Positions 1 to 4,954 of a stretch of 5,373 nucleotides of DNA are shown here, in pieces. The stretch covers positions 1 through 5,373 of the forward strand of contig JABABH010000117.1 of the NCBI GenBank assembly GCA_014238325.1, read 5' to 3'. The notes below the pieces were generated by a model. That model worked only from the letters and a program-made list of their open reading frames with translations, did not search any database and was not told the DNA's origin. Position 1 is the first letter of the stretch, and the number at the start of each line of letters is the position of its first letter. Source of the stretch: Coxiellaceae bacterium (lineage in GTDB: Bacteria; Pseudomonadota; Gammaproteobacteria; Coxiellales; Coxiellaceae). The position numbers and the translations under genes were made by a program.

Positions 1-1
1 G

Positions 2-445
2 GAACAAAGAATAGCGCTATCTCAACGTTTATATGCTCGAGGCTTCACAGAGGTCCAGATCGGACATATGCTGAACCTCTTTGACTTTATGCTCCCTTTA
101 AAGCCGCAGCTCATGGTAAAATATGATAAGGCCATTGAACAGATAGAGGAGGAATACCATATGACTTATACCGATCGCATAGAAGAACGAGGCAGGGAAG
201 CTGGATTACAGGCAGGACGACAAGCTGGATTACAGGCAGGACGACAAGCTGGATTGGATTTAGGGCGGCAAGAAAGAGTGATCCTCTTCAACCAACTATT
301 AGAGGTTCGATTTGGTACGCTTGAAGCATATTATCTTAAACAAATAAGCCAAGCCGATTCTGAGCTATTATCGAGATGGGTAAAAAGATTAGCAACAGCA
401 GAAACTTTGGAGCAAATATTTGCTGAAACCTCTGAGACTAGCTAA
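2..445 (+). CDS. Rpn family recombination-promoting nuclease / putative transposase, C-terminal part (5' end outside window)
   Basis: The frame is open from base 2 with no start needed, so this is the last 147 residues of a longer protein; the ATG at 68 is only an internal methionine. The visible part begins with a helical segment (RLYARGFTEVQIGHMLNLFDF), then an acidic helix (AIEQIEEEYHM), a Gly/Arg/Gln-rich repeat (AGLQAGRQ, about residues 67-90) and a C-terminal helical bundle ending in a TAETLEQIF-like segment. This layout is typical of the C-terminal half of Rpn/YhgA-like PD-(D/E)XK proteins, which often have such EGREEGL-type repeats before the last domain. The catalytic nuclease core, expected in the N-terminal half, lies outside the window, so activity cannot be judged. 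It ends in TAA, 165 bases before rplM, on the same strand. The family assignment rests on pattern recognition of the tail; the alternative is another cytosolic protein with the same C-terminal module. Confidence 0.65.
   Translation, partial: EQRIALSQRLYARGFTEVQIGHMLNLFDFMLPLKPQLMVKYDKAIEQIEEEYHMTYTDRIEERGREAGLQAGRQAGLQAGRQAGLDLGRQERVILFNQLLEVRFGTLEAYYLKQISQADSELLSRWVKRLATAETLEQIFAETSETS
200..255 (+). repeat. Short in-frame tandem repeat, 24-bp unit, about 2.3 exact copies
   Basis: The 24-base unit starting gctggattacaggcagg and ending acgacaa occurs exactly at 200-223 and 224-247. The first eight bases recur at 248-255, after which the third copy diverges at DNA level but keeps the pattern in protein. 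In protein it reads AGLQAGRQ, AGLQAGRQ, AGLDLGRQ. The period is a multiple of three, so gain or loss of copies would not break the frame. Exact identity of the two copies at silent positions suggests recent duplication by slippage. Confidence 0.9.
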
Positions 446-480
446 TCTATTTTCAGCTAGACGGGGGACTATAAGCTGAA
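438..480 (+). other. Two overlapping inverted repeats after the Rpn gene (possible weak terminator)
   Basis: CTAGCT (438-443) can pair with AGCTAG (455-460). Alternatively TTCAGCT (452-458) can pair with AGCTGAA (474-480) around a 15-base loop containing GGGGG. The two stems share 455-458 and so exclude each other. Neither is followed by a run of T, so a classical intrinsic terminator is not supported. The position directly at the stop codon fits 3'-end processing or weak termination before the rplM promoter. Confidence 0.3.
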
Positions 481-538
481 CCCACGGCATACGTATCATG
501 ACCCCACCTATCCTCCACATCAATACAGAAACTATGTA

Positions 539-567
539 TTGCATCTTGCGGCGTTATAGCATAGAAT
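539..567 (+). promoter_or_regulatory. Candidate sigma70 promoter for rplM-rpsI
   Basis: TTGCAT (539-544) and TAGAAT (562-567) are separated by 17 bases. The -10 matches the consensus at five of six positions; the -35 is poor (three of six). Transcription would start near 574, giving a leader of about 37 bases before the rplM ATG. The rest of the 446-610 spacer shows no other gene. Confidence 0.4.
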
Positions 568-610
568 TTCTTCCCTTTGCCATGAGCGTATCTCGAGGTG
601 TAAACTTACA

Positions 611-1036
611 ATGACTTATATGCCAAACCCCCAAACAGTCGCGCGTCATTGGCTGCTTGTTGATGGACAAAATCGAATTTTAGGGCGACTAGCCAGTGAA
701 ATTGCGAAGCGATTGCGTGGGAAGTGTTCTGCTGAATATGTACCCCATGCCGATGTCGGTGATTATATTGTTGTCATCAATGCAAGCCAGATAAAAGTGA
801 CTGGAAACAAAGCCAAGAATAAATTATATCATCGGCATACGGGATATATTGGCCATTTAAAGACTACTAATTTTCAAGACTTACAAGCCAAACATCCCAC
901 CCGTGTGTTAGAATTAGCGGTTAAGGGTATGTTGCCTAAAGGACCCTTAGGTCGACAAATGTTCCGTAAGCTAAAAGTGTATCCTCGCAGCGAACACCCC
1001 CATCAAGCGCAAAAACCAGAAGCCATTGATTTTTAG
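611..1036 (+). CDS. rplM: 50S ribosomal protein L13
   Basis: Large-subunit ribosomal protein L13, which binds 23S rRNA early in 50S assembly. The 141-residue length matches E. coli L13 (142), and the match runs end to end: GRLASEIAKRLRGK (25-38), PHADVGDYIVVINA (45-58), TGNKAKNKLYHRHTG (64-78) and the signature VKGMLPKGPLGR (104-115) followed by MFRKLKVY. The ATG at 611 is preceded by GAGGTG at 595-600 with a 10-base spacer; the in-frame ATG at 620 would leave the Shine-Dalgarno too far away, and E. coli L13 also starts about ten residues before the conserved Trp at 14. rpsI follows after 14 bases, the universal pairing. In E. coli L13 represses its own operon through the mRNA leader; whether the short leader here does so cannot be told. 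Confidence 0.98.
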   Translation: MTYMPNPQTVARHWLLVDGQNRILGRLASEIAKRLRGKCSAEYVPHADVGDYIVVINASQIKVTGNKAKNKLYHRHTGYIGHLKTTNFQDLQAKHPTRVLELAVKGMLPKGPLGRQMFRKLKVYPRSEHPHQAQKPEAIDF

Positions 1037-1040
1037 GAGA
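1035..1040 (+). promoter_or_regulatory. Ribosome binding site of rpsI, overlapping the rplM stop
   Basis: AGGAGA begins inside the TAG stop codon of rplM (1034-1036) and sits 10 bases before the GTG at 1051. It decides the GTG start of rpsI and suggests that translation of the two ribosomal proteins is linked. Confidence 0.75.
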
Positions 1041-1050
1041 AATATTAACT

Positions 1051-1482
1051 GTGACTCAAGCAGCCGACACACAGCAGTCCGTCCAAAGCCAGACCCTATG
1101 CACAGGACGTAGGAAAACGGCCGTAGCCCGTCTTCGTCTGGTACATGATAAAGAACCCGGTCTTATTGTAATTAATAATAAACCTCTCGATCAGTATTTT
1201 GTCCGTCTCTCAGACCGAATGGTGGCACAACAGCCTTTGGATCGCATGAAAGAACAAATGAGACTGGATCCCACTTGCACTATCTCCGTGACAGTGAAGG
1301 GTGGCGGTATCAGTGCACAAGCGGGTGCTATCCGTATGGCTTTAACCAGGGCATTGATTTTAGATCATCCTGCCTTGTCTAAGCCACTGAAAGCATACCG
1401 TACTCGAGATGCAAGAGCTGTAGAGCGAAAAAAAGTGGGTTTACATAAAGCTAGAAAAGCACCACAATTCTCAAAACGATAA
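1051..1482 (+). CDS. rpsI: 30S ribosomal protein S9 (GTG start)
   Basis: Small-subunit ribosomal protein S9, whose C-terminal tail reaches the P-site tRNA. The conserved parts are all visible: TGRRKTAVARLRL (18-30), the family signature around GGGISAQAGAIRMALTRAL (84-102), TRDARAVERKKVGLHKARK (118-136) and the universal PQFSKR end. At 143 residues it is about 13 longer than E. coli S9 (130). The extra length is a Gln/Thr/Ser-rich N-terminus before TGRRK with no recognisable motif. The GTG start is preferred because AGGAGA lies 10 bases upstream and there is no ATG before the conserved core. It is followed after 22 bases by sspA, so read-through into the stringent starvation genes is likely. 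Confidence 0.97.
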   Translation: MTQAADTQQSVQSQTLCTGRRKTAVARLRLVHDKEPGLIVINNKPLDQYFVRLSDRMVAQQPLDRMKEQMRLDPTCTISVTVKGGGISAQAGAIRMALTRALILDHPALSKPLKAYRTRDARAVERKKVGLHKARKAPQFSKR

Positions 1483-1504
1483 TCTATGCTAGGAAAATTT
1501 AGTA

Positions 1505-2134
1505 ATGACACTCTTAAAACGTTCAGTCATGACACTTTATTCCAGCCCTACCGATATATATAGCCATCAAGTACGTATCGTTTTAGCTGAAAAAAGTGTC
1601 AATTTCGACTTGATCAATGTGGATGCTAATCACCCCTCTAAGGACTTAGCTGACTTAAATCCCTATCAAACCCTACCCACATTAGTCGATCGAGATCTTA
1701 TTCTGCATTCTTCCCGCATCATTATGGAATATTTGGACGAGCGATTTCCGCATCCTCCATTATTACCCGTTTACCCCATAGCACGGGCTAAGTGTCGACT
1801 CATGATTTATCGAGTGGAGCATGATTTATATCGACTACTCACAACCATTGCAGAATCCTCCAAAGAGGATGCTGATATAGCCCGTAATGAACTCAAAAAT
1901 GCTTTAATTTCGTTGCTTCCCGTGCTCAGGCACTCTCCGTATTTTTTTAGTGATGACTTCACCTTACTGGATTGCGTGATTTCACCTTTGTTGTGGCGTC
2001 TACCTTATTATGGTATTACCTTCCCCAGTACTGCGAAGCCTCTATTTCTCTATGAAGAGCGTATATTCGAACGAGAATCCTTTAAAGCTAGCCTAACAGA
2101 AGAAGAGGCGGAGCTTCGAGAAGAATTGCTATGA
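1505..2134 (+). CDS. sspA: Stringent starvation protein A (RNA polymerase-associated, GST fold)
   Basis: SspA binds RNA polymerase and alters promoter use under starvation and acid stress. The protein has a GST-like fold without GST activity. At 209 residues it is close to E. coli SspA (212). KRSVMTLYSSPTDIYSHQVR (5-24), LNPYQTLPTLVDRDL (51-65), SSRIIMEYLDERFPHPPL (69-86) and the helical domain segment LDCVISPLLWRLP (155-167) match well. The surface PHP pocket (82-84), shown in E. coli to be needed for activity, is intact. The start at 1505 has AGGA at 1491-1494 and gives the same N-terminal reach as E. coli; the ATG at 1529 would cut into the first beta strand. The stop overlaps the sspB start as ATGA. 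In Pseudomonas, petABC lies between rpsI and sspA; here nothing does. Confidence 0.96.
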   Translation: MTLLKRSVMTLYSSPTDIYSHQVRIVLAEKSVNFDLINVDANHPSKDLADLNPYQTLPTLVDRDLILHSSRIIMEYLDERFPHPPLLPVYPIARAKCRLMIYRVEHDLYRLLTTIAESSKEDADIARNELKNALISLLPVLRHSPYFFSDDFTLLDCVISPLLWRLPYYGITFPSTAKPLFLYEERIFERESFKASLTEEEAELREELL

Positions 2135-2565
2135 CGCGCGAAGTTGTACCCATGATCTCCAGTCGCCCCTACCTCTTACGAGCTATGTACGAATGGTTAA
2201 TTGATAATAATTTAACGCCACACATCATGGTCAACACTATGGTAGACGGTGTTTCTGTTCCTGAGCGTTTTATCGAGGATGGGAAAATTATATTGAATAT
2301 TGATCCTAATGCTATACATAAGTTGGATATGAGCAATGAGGCTGTAGCATTTCAAGCACGCTTTTCTGGTGTTGCTCATCGCATTTATGTACCCATCTCA
2401 GCAATCACAGCCATCTATGCTATTGAAAACGGGCGTGGTATGCTATTTGGTGAGGAAAACGATGGTGCTGATAGTTCTGCATCTAAGGATGGTACTGAGC
2501 AGGGTAGACCTTTAAAAAAGCTCCCGGGAAACCGTACAAAACCTAATTTGACTATTGTTAAATAA
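2131..2565 (+). CDS. sspB: ClpXP protease specificity-enhancing factor SspB
   Basis: Adaptor that binds ssrA-tagged proteins and hands them to the ClpXP protease in the cytoplasm. The substrate-binding domain spans about residues 11-107: SRPYLLRAMYEWLIDNNLTP (11-30), LNIDPNAI (55-62), ARFSGVAHRIYVPISAITAI (76-95) and ENGRGMLF (99-106). A flexible polar linker follows (108-137), and the protein ends in PNLTIVK. This corresponds to the E. coli ClpX-binding tail (RPALRVVK), so both functional ends are present. Its 144 residues are shorter than E. coli (165), with the difference mostly in the linker. The ATG at 2131 overlaps the sspA stop (ATGA) with GAGAAG six bases upstream, arguing for coupled translation; an in-frame ATG at 2152 (MISSRPYLL) is an alternative that would lose only seven residues. 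Confidence 0.95.
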   Translation: MTREVVPMISSRPYLLRAMYEWLIDNNLTPHIMVNTMVDGVSVPERFIEDGKIILNIDPNAIHKLDMSNEAVAFQARFSGVAHRIYVPISAITAIYAIENGRGMLFGEENDGADSSASKDGTEQGRPLKKLPGNRTKPNLTIVK

Positions 2566-2577
2566 ACAGCCTATCAT
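2548..2577 (+). promoter_or_regulatory. Candidate sigma70 promoter for the M50 protease gene
   Basis: TTGACT (2548-2553) and TATCAT (2572-2577) are separated by 18 bases and each match consensus at five of six positions. The -35 lies inside the last codons of sspB. Transcription would start near 2584, leaving a leader of about 47 bases. This suggests that the protease gene can be expressed separately from the ribosomal protein/ssp series. A run of seven T at 2594-2600 follows only a 4-bp stem (CTTA/TAAG, 2579-2589), too weak to call a terminator. Confidence 0.45.
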
Positions 2578-2630
2578 CCTTACGTTAAGAACCTTTTTTT
2601 GAGAATCATGCCAGGGGGGATACCTCAACG

Positions 2631-3287
2631 TTGAATATTCATTCTATTATTTATCATCTCTCTTTTATGGCCTTGCCCTTATTATTTGCTGTCACCCTGC
2701 ATGAGGCAGCACATGGTTGGATAGCCAATAAACTGGGCGATAAAACAGCTTTAATGCTGGGTCGAGTGACACTGAATCCCGTCAAACATATTGATCCCTT
2801 TGGCACGATTATTTTGCCTATTCTTATGTTAGCTATGAGCCATTTTTCCTTTGCATTTGGCTGGGCAAAACCCGTTCCCATTAACTCGAAAAATCTCAAA
2901 AGCCCAAGAAGAGATATGGCCTGGGTCGGTCTCTTTGGTCCTCTAGCGAATATACTAATGGCCTTGATCTGGGCTGCTATTGCAAAGCTCAGCCTGTTAT
3001 GGCACATACCTACAAACAGTTTAGCAAACTTTTGCTATACAGCTGGTACCTTCGGTATTTATATCAATACGCTATTAGCAATATTAAACCTTATCCCCAT
3101 TCCACCTCTCGACGGTAGCCGTATTATTTCGGGTCTACTACCACCGCGTATGAATGCAGAATATACTAAGATAGAACCTTATGGCATTTGGATATTGTTA
3201 ATGCTGTTATTTATCTTGCCAAGAAATTTTTTATTCGTACCCTTGGTCAGCGTCTTTAATCTTATTCGGTTGATATTTGGATTATAG
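2631..3287 (+). CDS. Site-2 protease family (M50) membrane metalloprotease, TTG start
   Basis: A polytopic inner-membrane zinc protease of the M50 family (small YwhC/Rip-like branch without PDZ domains), expected to cut substrates within the membrane; the substrate is unknown. Visible features in order are: a first hydrophobic helix carrying the zinc motif HEAAH (24-28), the family segment KLGDKTALMLGRVTLNPVKHIDPFGT (34-59, in two parts around LGR), FGWAKPVPIN (76-85), RRDMAWVGLFGPLANILMA (93-111) in a second core helix, and LNLIPIPPLDG (152-162) with Asp161 as the likely third zinc ligand. Further hydrophobic stretches follow to the C-terminus. The length of 218 residues is normal for this branch. 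The TTG at 2631 is preferred because a G-rich Shine-Dalgarno (AGGGGGGA, 2613-2620) lies 10 bases upstream; the ATG at 2667 would remove half of the first membrane helix. It sits between the ssp genes and the convergent dolP block. Confidence 0.92.
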   Translation: MNIHSIIYHLSFMALPLLFAVTLHEAAHGWIANKLGDKTALMLGRVTLNPVKHIDPFGTIILPILMLAMSHFSFAFGWAKPVPINSKNLKSPRRDMAWVGLFGPLANILMALIWAAIAKLSLLWHIPTNSLANFCYTAGTFGIYINTLLAILNLIPIPPLDGSRIISGLLPPRMNAEYTKIEPYGIWILLMLLFILPRNFLFVPLVSVFNLIRLIFGL

Positions 3288-3288
3288 T

Positions 3289-3302
3289 TGAGGGGGCCCT
3301 CA
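3289..3302 (+). terminator. GC-rich hairpin at the convergent junction (no T run)
   Basis: TGAGG (3289-3293) pairs with CCTCA (3298-3302) around GGGC, one base after the TAG stop of the M50 gene. There is no T tract on either strand, so it is at best part of a Rho-dependent or weak bidirectional end. The remainder of the 65-base junction (3288-3352) holds only short AT-rich inverted repeats, one of which (CATATC/GATATG, 3342-3363) overlaps the dolP stop. Confidence 0.35.
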
Positions 3303-3352
3303 CCCACCGCTAAGTATGTATAGCTAGCCGGGACAACAACCCATATCGATAC

Positions 3353-3940
3353 TTATTGATATGAAAAGACAGTCACCACTTTCTTAACACCCGATATTTT
3401 TCGAGTCACACTCGAGGCCAATTGCGCCTGCGGAGCGCTGACTCTCCCCATTAAATAAACGACTGCATTTTCAGTTACAACTTTTAAATTAGAAGATTCT
3501 AACCCAGCTGTTCCTAACATAGCTGTTCGTACTTTCGTGGTGATCCAACTGTCTTTGGTACGTTGCATCGGTGTGCTGGGAGGTCCCACCACAATCTCAT
3601 TATACACGCGCTCAATACCCGGGATACCTGCAATCAAGCGATAAGCTTTTTTGCGAAGTTCGCTACTTTGTGCCTGTCCAAGTAATAGAGCAGAACGATT
3701 AAATACTGAAACTGTGATGTGCGCGTGGCCACATAGGGCAGGATTATGGTCTAATCGCTTTTGAGCCACAACTCGTGCATGGTGGTCCTCTGTCATGGTC
3801 GAATAACTACGCTTGTCGTGCACAATAACACCACCGACAGTTGCACTCGCCACACCTGCCATAAATACAGCTGGTACGCATCCAGAACAAACGATGGTAG
3901 AACATAGGCCTACCGTTAGCATAAAAGTCTTAGGCTTCAT
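3353..3940 (-). CDS. dolP: Outer-membrane lipoprotein DolP (YraP), two BON domains
   Basis: DolP is an outer-membrane lipoprotein of the inner leaflet that binds anionic phospholipids at division sites and supports envelope integrity in E. coli. With the start at 3940 it is 195 residues, close to E. coli DolP (191). There is a signal peptide MKPKTFMLTVGLCSTIVCSG with predicted lipidated Cys21, a linker containing TVGGVIVHDKRS (34-45), a first BON domain (about 52-118, ending RVYNEIVVG) and a second (about 127-195, with DSWITTKVRTAML, TENAVVYLMGRV and GVKKVVTVFS). The ATG at 3940 has AGGA eight bases upstream and places the signal peptide correctly. The open frame continues 58 codons further upstream, but that part overlaps the preceding lipoprotein gene and is not expected to be translated. 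The lipobox has Cys at -3 (VCSGC), which is unusual. It is the last gene of the minus-strand series. Confidence 0.93.
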   Translation of the reverse strand: MKPKTFMLTVGLCSTIVCSGCVPAVFMAGVASATVGGVIVHDKRSYSTMTEDHHARVVAQKRLDHNPALCGHAHITVSVFNRSALLLGQAQSSELRKKAYRLIAGIPGIERVYNEIVVGPPSTPMQRTKDSWITTKVRTAMLGTAGLESSNLKVVTENAVVYLMGRVSAPQAQLASSVTRKISGVKKVVTVFSYQ

Positions 3941-3977
3941 GAAAATTTTCCTAAAATAACATGTCATAATGCACGGT

Positions 3978-3986
3978 ATTCTATCA
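3978..3986 (-). promoter_or_regulatory. Possible extended -10 promoter for dolP
   Basis: On the minus strand TGATAGAAT forms an extended -10 element (TG-N-TAGAAT) overlapping the TGA stop of the small lipoprotein gene. No good -35 lies at the expected distance. A start near 3971 would give a leader of about 31 bases. I saw no clear sigmaE-type sequence here, although E. coli dolP is under sigmaE. Confidence 0.25.
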
Positions 3987-4238
3987 TATATGAAAGGCAT
4001 CGCGATGGTATGATTTACTAGAATGTTTTTCCGTAGTCGTGACGCCATGGCCATGATGAAAAGTATCGCTAGAATATTGAGTCGTGCTTGAAAAACTAGA
4101 ATTTTCCTTGTCATGTGCTACAGAACCACCTACAGACACATTAGACAAATCAGACATCGAGAGCAAAGCCTCCTCGGGTGTACATCCAGCGCAAAGTATA
4201 CCAACCCCTATAATAGCAATAGCAATAAACTGTTTCAT
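3984..4238 (-). CDS. Small predicted lipoprotein with Ser/Thr/His-rich tail, related to the DolP N-terminus
   Basis: An 84-residue protein not matched to any named family. It starts with a lipoprotein signal peptide (MKQFIAIAIIGVGILCAGC, lipidated Cys19), so it should be anchored to a membrane facing the periplasm. The part that follows contains VSVGGSVAHDK (34-44), which resembles TVGGVIVHDK in the adjacent DolP at the same distance (about 15-20 residues) from the lipid cysteine. Where DolP continues into BON domains, this protein has a 40-residue low-complexity tail with nine Ser, six Thr and six His. The start is well supported: TAGGAG lies 10 bases upstream, and ATG overlaps the gmhA stop as ATGA, so translation is probably coupled. 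The tail is in the reading frame bounded by a TGA stop 43 bases before dolP. It may be a partial dolP duplicate or an independent small lipoprotein. Real expression is likely; function is unknown. Confidence 0.75.
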   Translation of the reverse strand: MKQFIAIAIIGVGILCAGCTPEEALLSMSDLSNVSVGGSVAHDKENSSFSSTTQYSSDTFHHGHGVTTTEKHSSKSYHRDAFHI

Positions 4239-4828
4239 GATGATTTTTCTCCTAACGTAATATGCTCATCGAGCCTATCGCATAAATAATGAATAATCAT
4301 GATATGCGTTTCTTGTATATGCGAAGTGACCTCTGATGGCACCCGAATCTCTATGTCTTTATGCGATAATGATTGAGCTAATGCGCCACCATCACGGCCG
4401 GTCAAAGCAATGACTGATAGATGCTTTTGATGTGCAACTGAGATGGCTGCTAGGATATTTCCCGAAGCTCCACTCGTACTTATCACAAATAACACATCTC
4501 CCGGACAACCGAGCGCCATTATTTGCCTTGAAAAAATATGCCTATAATCATCATCATTCGCAATGGCTGTGATGGTAGAACTATCTGTCGTCAACGCAAT
4601 GGCAGGTAAAGCGCGTCGCTTTTTACGGAATTGATGCAGCAATTCTGATGAAAAATGCTGTGCATCAGCCGCAGAACCACCGTTGCCACAAATCAACAAC
4701 TTCCCACCTTGATCCATGCACCCAGCGATCAAGCTACCCGCCTGTTCAATCACGGGGCCCAACTGATGCATCGCACGCGTCTTCACCGCAATACTATTCG
4801 CAAAATACTGTTGAATACGCTGCTGCAT
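4235..4828 (-). CDS. gmhA: SIS-domain phosphoheptose isomerase GmhA (diaA-locus type)
   Basis: Predicted cytoplasmic sedoheptulose-7-phosphate isomerase, the first step of ADP-heptose synthesis for the LPS inner core. With the ATG at 4828 it has 197 residues. The SIS fold shows the phosphate-binding CGNGGSAADAQHF (47-59), TTDSSTITAIAND (80-92), STSG (117-120), ALTGRDGG (141-148) and IQETHIMIIH (171-180). Zinc/catalytic positions known from GmhA, namely His58, Glu62, Gln172 and His180 here, are all present; as recalled, E. coli DiaA lacks the Glu and the last His. It resembles the P. aeruginosa enzyme encoded at the same locus. The ATG matches homologues that begin M-x-R-I; GTG at 4837 and TTG at 4834 are in frame, and none of the starts has a strong Shine-Dalgarno. 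The stop overlaps the next gene as ATGA. A DiaA-like role in DnaA control cannot be excluded. Confidence 0.88.
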   Translation of the reverse strand: MQQRIQQYFANSIAVKTRAMHQLGPVIEQAGSLIAGCMDQGGKLLICGNGGSAADAQHFSSELLHQFRKKRRALPAIALTTDSSTITAIANDDDYRHIFSRQIMALGCPGDVLFVISTSGASGNILAAISVAHQKHLSVIALTGRDGGALAQSLSHKDIEIRVPSEVTSHIQETHIMIIHYLCDRLDEHITLGEKSS

Positions 4829-4882
4829 GACCAACACGAAATGATAACTGATTTCAAAGACAAGACCTCGAGGATACCGTGT

Positions 4883-4911
4883 ATGGTACTAAATTCACGG
4901 CCTTGCGTCAA
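4883..4911 (-). promoter_or_regulatory. Candidate sigma70 promoter for gmhA-lipoprotein-dolP
   Basis: Reading the minus strand, TTGACG (4911-4906; five of six to consensus) and TACCAT (4888-4883; four of six) are separated by 17 bases. Transcription would start near 4876, about 48 bases before the gmhA ATG. The -35 lies two bases beyond the long stem-loop at 4914-4946. Confidence 0.4.
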
Positions 4912-4913
4912 AT

Positions 4914-4946
4914 TGACCACTTACCGTTGCTAACGGTGAGTGGTCA
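4914..4946 (-). terminator. 15-bp stem-loop between yraN and gmhA (terminator-like or operator)
   Basis: TGACCACTTACCGTT (4914-4928) and AACGGTGAGTGGTCA (4932-4946) are inverted copies around a 3-base loop, with one non-Watson-Crick position (4922/4938). It starts eight bases after the yraN stop in the minus-strand transcript, as a terminator would. However, only ATTTG follows on that strand, so the T tract is short. On the plus strand the odd pair is a G-U wobble, and no T run follows. Alternatives are a dimer-binding operator just upstream of the -35, or one copy of a dispersed palindromic repeat. Confidence 0.5.
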
Positions 4947-4954
4947 TGAGGTCG

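Noticed and set aside
200..255. CRISPR-like repeat
   Set aside because: The units are directly adjacent without spacers and in frame within a coding region.
68..445. Independent 125-residue gene starting at the ATG at 68
   Set aside because: The frame is open back to base 2 with family-like sequence before the ATG, so the gene is a fragment cut by the window edge rather than starting here.
2579..2600. Possible intrinsic terminator after sspB (CTTA/TAAG stem then seven T)
   Set aside because: The stem is only four weak base pairs and is separated from the T run by four bases.
2654..3007. Open frame on the minus strand inside the M50 gene
   Set aside because: Fully antisense to a gene with clear family motifs; composition and lack of recognisable features fit a shadow.
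3941..4114. Upstream extension of the dolP reading frame by 58 codons
   Set aside because: It overlaps the better supported small lipoprotein gene, has no homology to DolP, and would bury the lipoprotein signal peptide inside the protein.
36..4873. CTCGAGG occurs four times on the plus strand (36, 592, 3411, 4867)
   Set aside because: More than expected for a 7-mer, but the copies lie in unrelated contexts (coding, a ribosome binding site, a leader) with no shared flanks, so chance is the simpler reading.
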